In this document: piece by piece, positions 8,806-16,569 of the stretch
Numbering within the stretch: position 1 is the first letter of the stretch
How the letters are laid out: each line of letters starts with the position of its first letter
Translations under genes and position numbers: made by a program
Notes under the pieces: model-generated
What the model was told of the DNA's origin: nothing
Seen by the model: the letters and a program-made list of their open reading frames with translations, nothing else
The model's database searches: none
Source: Streptomyces sp. SID4985
GTDB lineage: Bacteria > Actinomycetota > Actinomycetes > Streptomycetales > Streptomycetaceae
Assembly: GCF_009863025.1 (NCBI RefSeq)
Contig: NZ_WWIR01000032.1
Coordinates: 1 to 47,859, forward strand
Reading direction: 5' to 3'
Length of the DNA stretch: 47,859 nt

Positions 8806-9354
8806 ATGACGAGTGAGCCCGAGCAGCAGATCGGAGTGGGGACGCAGGACGCGTTCCAGCGCCTGTGGACGCCCCACCGGATGGCCTACATCCAGGGCGA
8901 GAACAAGCCGAGCGGTCCGGGTGCGGACGACGGCTGCCCGTTCTGTGTGATTCCGGCGAAATCGGATGAGGACGGTCTGGTCGTGCGGCGGGGTGAGCAC
9001 GTGTACGCGGTGCTCAATCTGTATCCGTACAACGGCGGCCATCTGATGACGGTGCCGTACCGGCATGTGGCCGACTACACCGATCTGACCGGTCCGGAGA
9101 CGGCCGAGCTGGCGGAGCTGACGAAGCAGGCGATGACGGCGCTGCGGACGGCGTCCGGGGCGCACGGGTTCAACATCGGTATGAACCAGGGTGCGGTGGC
9201 CGGTGCGGGTATCGCGGCCCATCTGCATCAGCACATCGTGCCGCGCTGGGGCGGGGACACGAACTTCATGCCGGTGGTGGGGCACACGAAGGTGCTGCCG
9301 CAGCTGCTCGCGGACACGCGGAAGATGCTGGCGGAGGCCTGGCCGGCGAGCTGA
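8806..9354 (+). CDS. HIT-family Ap4A phosphorylase-like protein
   Basis: The 182-aa protein has the HIT triad motif HLHQH (139-143), where the central His attacks the nucleotide alpha-phosphate. It also has a C44-x2-C47 pair (CPFC) that is probably a zinc site. The family member Rv2613c of Mycobacterium tuberculosis is an Ap4A phosphorylase, and that gene likewise sits next to thrS and the PI synthase gene, so the same activity is likely. The role would be to break down diadenosine tetraphosphate, an alarmone that synthetases such as ThrRS can produce. ATG 8806 appears leaderless (TATGCT -10 just upstream). Convergent with the 552-aa membrane protein gene. Confidence 0.9.
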   Translation: MTSEPEQQIGVGTQDAFQRLWTPHRMAYIQGENKPSGPGADDGCPFCVIPAKSDEDGLVVRRGEHVYAVLNLYPYNGGHLMTVPYRHVADYTDLTGPETAELAELTKQAMTALRTASGAHGFNIGMNQGAVAGAGIAAHLHQHIVPRWGGDTNFMPVVGHTKVLPQLLADTRKMLAEAWPAS

Positions 9355-9372
9355 CGCCGTACCTCACGCACA

Positions 9373-9402
9373 TGAAGGCCGCCGGTTCTCCGGCGGCCTT
9401 CA
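9373..9402. terminator. Bidirectional terminator between HIT and membrane protein genes
   Basis: A perfect 13-bp stem (TGAAGGCCGCCGG, 9373-9385, with 9390-9402) has the loop TTCT. It lies between two convergent stops at 9354 and 9421. Confidence 0.8.
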
Positions 9403-9420
9403 CGCGTCGTACGAGCGGTT

Positions 9421-11079
9421 CTACGCGTTGTAGAGGTCGGCCTTCCCGGGGGTCGGGTCCTGCACCTGGCCGCTGAGGAAGGAGGAGCGGGCGCCGAACT
9501 TCTCGGTGTTCACGCCGTTCTCGTTGAGGACCTTGATCGCGGCGGCGTGGACCACGCGCAGGACCGGGGTGGCCGCGCGCAGGGCGTCGTCGGCCATGAA
9601 GCGGTGGCGCCAGGGCTGGTCGGCCCAGGCGTGCCGGAGGCCGAAGGGCTCGGGCAGGGCGATGGAGCCGCCGAGCCAGTTGAGCAGGGGCGGGTACCAG
9701 GTCAGCGGGGCGCGCACGGCGAGTCGTACGACCTCGTCGGGGTTGACGAGGGGGAGCTTGACGGTGCGGTTCTCCCAGCGCTTGACGGACTTGGTGACCG
9801 TCTTGGTGGGGGCCTCGGACTTGGAGGTGAACAGGGGGTTCACCGGGCCGAGGGCGTGGCCGGTGACCTCGATGCGCAGGGTCTCGTGGAGCACGGTCAC
9901 GGTGGTCATCATGGTGATGACCAGCTGGCCGTCCCACAGAGTCCACTGGACGCCGAGGTAGTGGCGGTCGCCGCTGCCGAACTGCTGCTTGTTGCAGATC
10001 TCCTGTATGGCGTGCGGCTTGACCTGGAAGGCCTCGACGTCGGTGCCCTCGGGGCGGGAGACGGCCTTGGCGTTCTCGCCGATGGGGGTGACGATCCAGT
10101 GCCGTATCGACGGGCGGGGGAAGCCGCCGGTGTTGAGCGGGCCGCGCTCCAGCATCCGGAGCTGGTCGTGGATGGAGCGTATGACGTCCCAGCTGCGGAA
10201 GGGGTGGATCTCGCGGCCGGACTCGGCGGGGACCAGGTCCTCGGCGAGCTGCCAGGAGCCCCAGCGGGTGCCCATGCCGAGGACGCCCTTGGGTCCTGCG
10301 TAGAAGACGGAGTTGGAGCGCTGTTCGGCACTGAGCCGGGCCAGGGACTGGCGGAGCTGTTCGGCGGCGGTCTCGCCGGGGCTGCGGGGTACGGCCTCGG
10401 GGACCTTGGCGCCGACGCTGCTGCCGGAGAGCAGGCCGTCCCAGCGGGCGCGCAGGTCGGCGGCGGTCTGCTCGCAGACGCGCCTGGCCCAGTACCAGCC
10501 GACGACGGGGGCGATGACGGCCGCGCGGGCGTACCAGCCCCAGAAGCCGCTGAAGGGGAGCTTCAGGAGGAAGAGGACGGCGAGGAGGCCGACTCCGGCG
10601 AGGAGTGCGGTGCCGATGGCTCCGGCGCGTTTGTCCTCGCGTTTGGCGAGAAAGGCGCGGAGCTGGAAGACGACGAGCCAGGCGATGAGGCCGGGCAGGA
10701 AGATCAGGCCGCAGACGACCATGATCATGGAGAGTTTGTTGTCGCGGTCGCGGCGGATGTTGTTCGCGGCGAGGCAGTGTTCGACGATCACCTGGGGTTC
10801 GGCGCCGAAGGACTGGATCAGCGGTTTGCGGCCGGAGGCGAGGAGCCGGTCGACGACGGCGCGGGAGAACGCCTCGCCGAGGTTGGGCCGGAACAGGCGG
10901 ACGCGGCCGGTGTTGACGGTGGACTGGTGCCACTCGTTGTCGGTCTTCTTGATGTCCTCGATCGCGTTGTCCCGGTAGGCCGCCGAGGCCAGCGCGAAGG
11001 TCGCCGCCTGGCCCTCGTCGCCGGAGACGGGCACCTGAGGCCCGTCCCACTCCGTTCCGACTGACATTCCCGCCCCCAT
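9421..11079 (-). CDS. Membrane protein of unknown function with a PafBC-type promoter
   Basis: The product has 552 aa. A soluble N-terminal region (1-110) contains AAYRDNAIEDIKKTDNEWHQ. It is followed by a hydrophobic hairpin (about 113-140), then two close membrane segments (about 148-170 and 178-197, with WGWYAR and VGWYWAR). A long, mainly beta and soluble C-terminal domain follows (FYAGPKGVLGMG, HYLGVQWTLWDGQLVITM). I do not recognise the family. ATG 11077-11079 is preferred because AAGG lies five bases upstream; ATG 11067 is an in-frame alternative. An exact damage-type promoter lies at 11204-11226 on the same strand, so induction by DNA damage is likely. Downstream of the EF-G2 gene but separated by its own promoter and a hairpin. 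Confidence 0.8.
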   Translation of the reverse strand: MGAGMSVGTEWDGPQVPVSGDEGQAATFALASAAYRDNAIEDIKKTDNEWHQSTVNTGRVRLFRPNLGEAFSRAVVDRLLASGRKPLIQSFGAEPQVIVEHCLAANNIRRDRDNKLSMIMVVCGLIFLPGLIAWLVVFQLRAFLAKREDKRAGAIGTALLAGVGLLAVLFLLKLPFSGFWGWYARAAVIAPVVGWYWARRVCEQTAADLRARWDGLLSGSSVGAKVPEAVPRSPGETAAEQLRQSLARLSAEQRSNSVFYAGPKGVLGMGTRWGSWQLAEDLVPAESGREIHPFRSWDVIRSIHDQLRMLERGPLNTGGFPRPSIRHWIVTPIGENAKAVSRPEGTDVEAFQVKPHAIQEICNKQQFGSGDRHYLGVQWTLWDGQLVITMMTTVTVLHETLRIEVTGHALGPVNPLFTSKSEAPTKTVTKSVKRWENRTVKLPLVNPDEVVRLAVRAPLTWYPPLLNWLGGSIALPEPFGLRHAWADQPWRHRFMADDALRAATPVLRVVHAAAIKVLNENGVNTEKFGARSSFLSGQVQDPTPGKADLYNA

Positions 11080-11161
11080 CGCCGCCTTCTCGCTCCTGCG
11101 GCCTTCCCGACTTCCGTGTCTCGCACACCTGTTGAACAGGCCATCTTGAACGGGCCGTCGT

Positions 11162-11187
11162 GCGGGCACCGGGTCGCCGGTGCCTGC
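11162..11187 (-). terminator. Hairpin between EF-G2 gene and membrane protein gene
   Basis: The 11-bp stem (11162-11172 with 11177-11187, one G-T pair) has loop GTCG. It lies downstream of the predicted start site of the PafBC-type promoter and 83 bases before the membrane gene start. It can be a terminator for EF-G2 read-through or a leader attenuator of the membrane gene. Its core GGCACCGG/CCGGTGCC is the same as in the terminator after apt. Confidence 0.5.
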
Positions 11188-11203
11188 CACGAGTGGCTTG
11201 ATC

Positions 11204-11226
11204 AGCCTAGCCGCGGGCACCGACAA
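11204..11226 (-). promoter_or_regulatory. PafBC-type (RecA-independent DNA damage) promoter of the membrane gene
   Basis: On the minus strand TTGTCGGTG (11218-11226) is followed by exactly 8 bases and TAGGCT (11204-11209). This fits TTGTCRGTG-N8-TANNNT at every fixed position. The predicted transcription start is near 11197, giving a leader of about 118 bases to ATG 11079. It lies after the EF-G2 stop (11283) and points to the membrane gene. Confidence 0.8.
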
Positions 11227-11282
11227 CGCACCGGCGGACGACCGAAGCCGCCCACCGGCGCGCGGAGCGTACGCCGGGTGAA

Positions 11283-13481
11283 CTACGGGGTGTCGCCCGC
11301 CTGTTCGCGGATGCGGTCGGCCACCTGAGGGGGCATCGGCTCGTGCCGGGCGTAGGCGCGGCTGAAGCGGGCGGTGCCGTGGGAGAGGGAGCGCAGGTCG
11401 ATGGCGTAGCGCCCGATCTCGAACTCGGGGACCTCGGCGCGGACCAGGGTGCGTCCGGTGCCGACCTGTTCGGTGCCGAGGACGCGGCCGCGCCTGCTGG
11501 AGAGGTCGCTCATGACGGGGCCGACGTAGTCGTCGGGGATGAGGACGCCGACCTCGGCGACGGGTTCCAGGAGGTGGATGCGGGTGTCGGCGGCGGCCTC
11601 GCGCAGGGCGAGGGCGCCGGCGGTCTGGAAGGCGGCGTCGGAGGAGTCGACCGAGTGGGCCTTGCCGTCGAGCAGGGTGATGCGCACGTCGACGAGCGGG
11701 TATCCGGCGGCGACGCCCTTGGCGGCCTGGGCGCGTACGCCCTTCTCGACGGAGGGGATGAACTGGCGGGGGACGGCGCCGCCGACGACCTTGTCGACGA
11801 ACTCGATGCCGGAGCCGTTCGGCAGTGGTTCGACCTCGATCTCGCAGATGGCGAACTGGCCGTGGCCGCCTGACTGCTTGACGTGGCGGCCGCGTCCGGC
11901 GGCCTTGCCCGCGAAGGTCTCGCGCAGGGACACCTTGTGGGGGACGACGTCGACCTGGACGCCGTAGCGGCTGCGCAGCCGTTCCAGGGCGACGTCGGCG
12001 TGGGCCTCGCCGAGGCACCACAGGACGACCTGGTGGGTGTCCTGGTTCTGTTCGAGCCGCATGGTCGGGTCCTCGGCGACCAGGCGGGCCAGGCCCTGGG
12101 AGAGCTTGTCCTCGTCGGGTTTGCTGTGGGCCTGGATGGCGAGCGGGAGCAGCGGGTCCGGCATCTGCCAGGGCTCCATGAGCAGCGGGTCGTCCTTGCC
12201 GGAGAGCGTGTCGCCGGTCTCGGCGCGGCTCAGCTTGGCGACGCACACGAGGTCTCCGGCGACCGCGTGCGGGACGGGGCGCTGCTGTTTGCCGAAGGCC
12301 ATGGAGACGGCGCCGATACGTTCGTCCACGTCGTGGTCCTCGTGGCCCCGGTCGGTCATGCCGTGTCCGGAGACGTGGACGGTGTCGTCGGGGCGCAGGG
12401 TGCCGGAGAAGACGCGGACCAGGGAGACGCGGCCGACGTAGGGGTCGGAGGAGGTGCGGACGACCTCGGCGACGAGGGGCCCTTCGATGTCGCAGGGCTG
12501 GAGTTCGCGGGGCCTGCCGTCGAGGGTGGTGACCTCGGGCAGCGGGTGTTCGAAGGGGGTGGGGAAGCCGCCCGTGATCAGTTCCAGCAGTTCCAGGGTG
12601 CCGAGGCCCTGGCGGGCGCCGTCGGCGGCTGGGGCGGCGGCGAGGACGGGGAAGAAGGTGCCGCGTGCCACGGCGCGTTCCAGGTCCTGGACGAGGGTCT
12701 TGACGTCGACCTGTTCGCCGCCGAGGTAGCGGTCCATGAGGGTCTCGTCCTCGCTCTCGGCGATGATGCCCTCGATGAGCCGGTTGCGGGCCTCCTCGAT
12801 GCCGGGGAGTTCGTCCTCGCCGGGTTCGGACTCCGTGCGTTCGCCGGTGGAGTAGTCGAAGAGCTTGCGCGAGAGCAGTCCGACCAGGCCGGTCACGGGG
12901 GCGTGGCCGTCGGGGCTCTCGGGGGCGCGCAGCGGGAGGTAGAGCGGGAGCACGGCGTCGGGGTCGTCGGCGCCGAAGGCCTCGGCGCACAGCCGGGTCA
13001 TCTCCTCGAAGTCCGCGCGGGCGGATTCCAGGTGCGTGACGACGATCGCGCGGGGCATGCCGACGGCCTGGCACTCCTCCCAGACCGCGCGGGTCGAGCC
13101 GTCCACGCCGTCGGAGGCGGAGACGACGAAGAGGGCCGCGTCCGCCGCTCGCAGACCGGCCCTCAGCTCCCCGACGAAGTCGGCGTAGCCGGGGGTGTCG
13201 AGTACGTTGATCTTGATGCCGTCCCATTCGACCGGGACCAGCGAGAGCTGCACCGAGCGTTGCTGGCGGTGCTCGATGTCGTCGTAGTCGGAGACCGTGC
13301 CGCCGTCCTCCACGCGGCCGGCCCGGTTCACCGCCCCCGTCGTGAGTGCGAGGGCTTCCACCAGGGTCGTCTTGCCCGCTCCGGAGTGGCCGACCAGCAC
13401 CACGTTCCGTATGGATTCGGGGTGGTCGGCCGTGACTGCCCTGCCGGCGGCCCCGGGATGTGATTGCGCCTTTTCGCCCAT
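11283..13481 (-). CDS. EF-G2-like translational GTPase
   Basis: The 732-aa protein has EF-G domain order. The G domain has P-loop GHSGAGKTT (about residues 32-40) and G3 DTPGYADF. Domain II follows, then domain III (HSKPDEDKLSQGL), domain IV (RETF..RGRHVKQSGGHGQF) and domain V (LEPVAEVGVLIPDDYVGPVMSDLSSRRGRVLG). The canonical G4 NKxD is replaced by THLE (IVVTHLE), typical of the actinobacterial EF-G2 group and different from the main fusA product. The cellular role is not settled; ribosome binding or recycling under stress is an inference. ATG 13479-13481 follows GGGAGG at eight bases. Divergent from the PI-phosphate synthase gene. Confidence 0.92.
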   Translation of the reverse strand: MGEKAQSHPGAAGRAVTADHPESIRNVVLVGHSGAGKTTLVEALALTTGAVNRAGRVEDGGTVSDYDDIEHRQQRSVQLSLVPVEWDGIKINVLDTPGYADFVGELRAGLRAADAALFVVSASDGVDGSTRAVWEECQAVGMPRAIVVTHLESARADFEEMTRLCAEAFGADDPDAVLPLYLPLRAPESPDGHAPVTGLVGLLSRKLFDYSTGERTESEPGEDELPGIEEARNRLIEGIIAESEDETLMDRYLGGEQVDVKTLVQDLERAVARGTFFPVLAAAPAADGARQGLGTLELLELITGGFPTPFEHPLPEVTTLDGRPRELQPCDIEGPLVAEVVRTSSDPYVGRVSLVRVFSGTLRPDDTVHVSGHGMTDRGHEDHDVDERIGAVSMAFGKQQRPVPHAVAGDLVCVAKLSRAETGDTLSGKDDPLLMEPWQMPDPLLPLAIQAHSKPDEDKLSQGLARLVAEDPTMRLEQNQDTHQVVLWCLGEAHADVALERLRSRYGVQVDVVPHKVSLRETFAGKAAGRGRHVKQSGGHGQFAICEIEVEPLPNGSGIEFVDKVVGGAVPRQFIPSVEKGVRAQAAKGVAAGYPLVDVRITLLDGKAHSVDSSDAAFQTAGALALREAAADTRIHLLEPVAEVGVLIPDDYVGPVMSDLSSRRGRVLGTEQVGTGRTLVRAEVPEFEIGRYAIDLRSLSHGTARFSRAYARHEPMPPQVADRIREQAGDTP

Positions 13482-13782
13482 GATCCTGCCTCCCGTGGAC
13501 GGTGAGGTCACTGTGGGCGCGGACACGCGGCACCGCGTGCACTGGCGGCTCCGGCGACGCCCGCGGTCCTTCGAGCTTTCCACTTGGGCCATGCCACGTC
13601 CATACGACGGACACCGCGCCGGGCGGTTCCGGCGCCCCCGTACCGACCCCGCGGGGGCCCGGCAACATCACGACAGGGCCACAACCCCAGGGTGCCCGCC
13701 AGCCGTGGGCCCCCGCGCGTGACTACGATGGGCGCGCCGGTGGTCACCAGGGGCTGCCGCCACACCGACCCTCGGGAAGGCC
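13482..13782. other. Divergent promoter region, EF-G2 / pgsA
   Basis: About 300 bases hold the promoters of two divergent genes. On the plus strand TACGAT (13724-13729) is a plausible -10 for pgsA, with no clear -35. No convincing minus-strand promoter is seen. There is no supported gene in this stretch. Confidence 0.4.
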
Positions 13783-14457
13783 ATGCTGAACAAGTACGCG
13801 CGTGCATTCTTCACGCGTGTCCTCACGCCGTTCGCCGCGTTTCTCATCCGCCGGGGCGTGAGCCCGGACGCGGTCACGCTCATCGGTACGGCCGGGGTGA
13901 TGGCGGGAGCGCTGGTCTTCTTCCCCAGGGGCGAGTTCTTCTGGGGTACGATCGTGATCACGCTGTTCGTGTTCTCGGACCTGGTCGACGGCAACATGGC
14001 GCGCCAGCTGGGCCGCTCCAGCCGGTGGGGCGCCTTCCTGGACTCCACGCTCGACCGGGTGGCCGACAGCGCGATCTTCGGCGGCTTCGCCCTCTGGTAC
14101 GCGGGCAACGGCGATGACAACGTGCTGTGCGCCGTCTCGATCTTCTGTCTGGCCAGCGGCCAGGTGGTGTCGTACACCAAGGCGCGGGGCGAGTCGATCG
14201 GGCTGCCGGTGGCCGTCAACGGGCTGGTGGAGCGGGCCGAGCGGCTGGTGATCTCGCTGGTCGCGGCCGGGTTCGCGGGGCTGCACAAGTTCGGTGTGCC
14301 GGGCATCCAGTACGTGCTGCCGGTCGCGCTGTGGATCGTGGCCGTGGGTAGCCTGGTCACCCTGATCCAGCGCGTCGTCACGGTGCGCCGGGAGTCGGCG
14401 GAGGCCGAGGAGGCCGCGCGGAACGACGCGGCCCGGGGCAGCGAGGCGGCCAAGTGA
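13783..14457 (+). CDS. pgsA: Phosphatidylinositol-phosphate synthase (CDP-alcohol phosphotransferase)
   Basis: This 224-aa integral membrane enzyme has the complete CDP-alcohol phosphotransferase motif D66-x2-D69-G-x2-A-R-x8-G83-x3-D87-x3-D91. The Asp residues bind two metal ions and carry out transfer. It is expected to join CDP-diacylglycerol and inositol 3-phosphate to give PI phosphate, the route used by actinobacteria. The assignment rests on gene order: in mycobacteria the same HIT-pgsA-acyltransferase-pimA series encodes phosphatidylinositol mannoside synthesis. ATG 13783 follows GGGAAGG. Its stop overlaps the next start (GTGA), so the genes are translationally coupled. Confidence 0.92.
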   Translation: MLNKYARAFFTRVLTPFAAFLIRRGVSPDAVTLIGTAGVMAGALVFFPRGEFFWGTIVITLFVFSDLVDGNMARQLGRSSRWGAFLDSTLDRVADSAIFGGFALWYAGNGDDNVLCAVSIFCLASGQVVSYTKARGESIGLPVAVNGLVERAERLVISLVAAGFAGLHKFGVPGIQYVLPVALWIVAVGSLVTLIQRVVTVRRESAEAEEAARNDAARGSEAAK

Positions 14458-15368
14458 GCACTGCGGAACGCCTGACCGACGCCCTGTACGGACTCGGCTG
14501 GGGCGCGGTCAGGAAGCTGCCCGAACCGGTCGCCACGCGCCTGGGCGTCGGCATCGCCGACCTCGCCTGGAAGCGGCGCGGCACGGGTGTCCGGCGGCTG
14601 GAGTCGAACTACGCGCGCGTGGTGCCGGACGCGAGCCCGGAGCGGCTCGCCGAGCTGTCGCGCGCGGGGATGCGCTCGTATCTGCGCTACTGGATGGAGT
14701 CCTTCCGGCTGCCCGCGTGGAGCCCCGAGCGGGTGCGCACGGGCTTCGCCCCCAAGGGCGCCCACCATCTGATCGACGGCCTCGCGGCGGGCAAGGGCGT
14801 GATACTCGCCCTGCCGCACCTGGCCAACTGGGACCTGGCCGGCGCCTGGGTCACCACCGAGCTGAACACGCCGTTCACCACGGTCGCGGAGCGCCTGAAG
14901 CCGGAGAGCCTGTACGACCGTTTCGTCGCCTATCGCGAGGGCCTCGGCATGGAGGTCCTGCCGCACAGCGGCGCCTCCGCGTTCGGCACCCTGGCGCGGC
15001 GGCTGCGCGACGGCGGACTGGTCTGCCTGGTCGCGGACCGCGACCTGTCGGCCTCCGGCGTCGAGGTGGACTTCTTCGGCGAGCGCGCCCGGATGCCCGC
15101 GGGGCCCGCGCTGCTCGCCCAGCAGACCGGCGCGCTGCTCCTGCCGGTCACGCTCTGGTACGACGACTCCCCGGTGATGCAGGGCGAGGTGCACCCCGCG
15201 ATCGAGGTGCCTCAGGCGGGCACGCGCGCGGAGAAGACGGCCGCCATGACGCAGGCGCTGGCCGACGCCTTCGCGGGCGGCATCGCCGAGCACCCCGAGG
15301 ACTGGCACATGCTCCAGCGGCTGTGGCTCGCCGATCTGGATCCGGCCAAGACGGAGGGGCGGGCGTGA
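14454..15368 (+). CDS. Phosphatidylinositol mannoside acyltransferase (LPLAT family)
   Basis: This 304-aa acyltransferase is of the HtrB/LpxL-like superfamily. The catalytic H122-x4-D127 lies in LPHLANWD; further conserved blocks include VADRDLSASGVEVDFFGE and PAGPALLAQQTGALLLPV. Placed between PI-phosphate synthase and a PimA-like enzyme, it matches mycobacterial PatA (Rv2611c), which acylates the mannose of PIM. Lipid A, the substrate of classic LpxL, is absent from Gram-positives. GTG 14454 overlaps the previous stop by four bases. Its own stop overlaps the next GTG at 15365 in the same way. It is probably a peripheral inner-membrane enzyme acting on the cytoplasmic side. Confidence 0.9.
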   Translation: MSTAERLTDALYGLGWGAVRKLPEPVATRLGVGIADLAWKRRGTGVRRLESNYARVVPDASPERLAELSRAGMRSYLRYWMESFRLPAWSPERVRTGFAPKGAHHLIDGLAAGKGVILALPHLANWDLAGAWVTTELNTPFTTVAERLKPESLYDRFVAYREGLGMEVLPHSGASAFGTLARRLRDGGLVCLVADRDLSASGVEVDFFGERARMPAGPALLAQQTGALLLPVTLWYDDSPVMQGEVHPAIEVPQAGTRAEKTAAMTQALADAFAGGIAEHPEDWHMLQRLWLADLDPAKTEGRA

Positions 15369-16528
15369 GAATCGGCATCGTCTGTCCGTACTCCTGGGAC
15401 GTCCCGGGCGGGGTCCAGTTCCACATCCGCGACCTCGCCGAGTACTTCATCCGCCTCGGCCACGAGGTGTCCGTGCTGGCACCGGCCGACGACGACACTC
15501 CGCTGCCGCCGTACGTCGTCTCGGCGGGCCGCGCGGTCCCGGTGCGGTACAACGGCTCCGTGGCCCGGCTGAACTTCGGGTTCCTCTCGGCGGCGCGGGT
15601 GCGGCGCTGGCTGCACGACGGCGCGTTCGACGTGGTCCACATCCACGAGCCGACCTCGCCCTCCCTCGGCCTGCTCACCTGCTGGGCGGCGCAGGGGCCC
15701 ATCGTGGCCACCTTCCACACGTCCAACCCGCGCTCGCGCGCCATGATCGCCGCGTACGCGATCCTCCAGGCCGCGCTGGAGAAGATCAGCGCCCGGATCG
15801 CGGTGAGCGAGTACGCGCGCCGCACCCTCGTCGAGCACCTGGGCGGCGACGCGGTGGTCATCCCCAACGGCGTGGACGTGGACTTCTTCGCCAAGGCCGA
15901 GCCCAAGCCCGAGTGGCAGGGCGGCACGATCGGCTTCATAGGGCGCATCGACGAGCCCCGCAAGGGACTGCCGGTGCTGATGCGGGCGCTGCCGAGGATC
16001 CTGGCCGCCCGGCCGGAGGCGCGGCTGTTGATCGCGGGCCGGGGTGACGAGGAGGCGGCCGTCGAGGAGCTGCCCGAGGAGCTGCGCTCGCGCGTGGAGT
16101 TCCTCGGCATGATCAGCGACGAGGACAAGGCCCGCTTCCTGCGCAGCGTCGACCTGTACGTGGCACCCAACACCGGCGGCGAGAGCTTCGGCATCATCCT
16201 GGTCGAGGCCATGTCGGCCGGTGCCCCGGTCCTCGCCTCCGACCTGGACGCCTTCGTGCAGGTCCTCGACCAGGGGCGGGCGGGCGAGGTCTTCGCCAAC
16301 GAGGACGCCGACGCCCTCGCCACCGCCGCCGTCCGTCTCCTGGGCGACCCGGACCGCCGGGCCGAACTCAGCGAACGCGGCAGCACCCATGTCCGCCGCT
16401 TCGACTGGTCCACCGTCGGCGCGGACATCCTCTCGGTCTACGAGACGGTCACCGCGGGCGCGGCTGCGGTCGCCACGGACGAACGTCCGGGCCTGCGCTC
16501 CCGCTTCGGACTGGCGGCCCGGGACTGA
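15365..16528 (+). CDS. pimA: PimA-like phosphatidylinositol alpha-mannosyltransferase (GT4)
   Basis: The 387-aa GT-B enzyme starts MRIGIVCPYSWDVPGGVQFH; the GGV loop binds nucleotide sugar and lipid head group. It has HIHEP in the N-terminal Rossmann domain and the GT4 motif E-x7-E in GGESFGIILVEAMSAGAPV. It should transfer mannose from GDP-mannose to phosphatidylinositol, the first PIM step, at the inner face of the membrane. GTG 15365 overlaps the stop of the acyltransferase gene, so pgsA, acyltransferase and pimA form a tightly coupled operon. Length and start match mycobacterial PimA. Confidence 0.92.
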   Translation: MRIGIVCPYSWDVPGGVQFHIRDLAEYFIRLGHEVSVLAPADDDTPLPPYVVSAGRAVPVRYNGSVARLNFGFLSAARVRRWLHDGAFDVVHIHEPTSPSLGLLTCWAAQGPIVATFHTSNPRSRAMIAAYAILQAALEKISARIAVSEYARRTLVEHLGGDAVVIPNGVDVDFFAKAEPKPEWQGGTIGFIGRIDEPRKGLPVLMRALPRILAARPEARLLIAGRGDEEAAVEELPEELRSRVEFLGMISDEDKARFLRSVDLYVAPNTGGESFGIILVEAMSAGAPVLASDLDAFVQVLDQGRAGEVFANEDADALATAAVRLLGDPDRRAELSERGSTHVRRFDWSTVGADILSVYETVTAGAAAVATDERPGLRSRFGLAARD

Positions 16529-16557
16529 CCGGCGGACAGGGCGCCGCCCGGGGCCGG

Positions 16558-16563
16558 TAGCCT
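16558..16563 (+). promoter_or_regulatory. -10 element for a leaderless LemA-like transcript
   Basis: TAGCCT ends six bases before GTG 16570, and no ribosome-binding site is seen in between. The arrangement suits a leaderless message separate from the pgsA-pimA operon. Confidence 0.4.
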
Positions 16564-16569
16564 TCCGGC

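Noticed and set aside
9421..13671. A single minus-strand frame of 1416 codons spanning the EF-G2 and membrane protein genes, suggesting a fusion protein
   Set aside because: The 3' part is the membrane protein gene in its own frame. The upstream part is a shadow of EF-G2 in another frame. The EF-G2 stop, an intergenic promoter and a hairpin separate the two.
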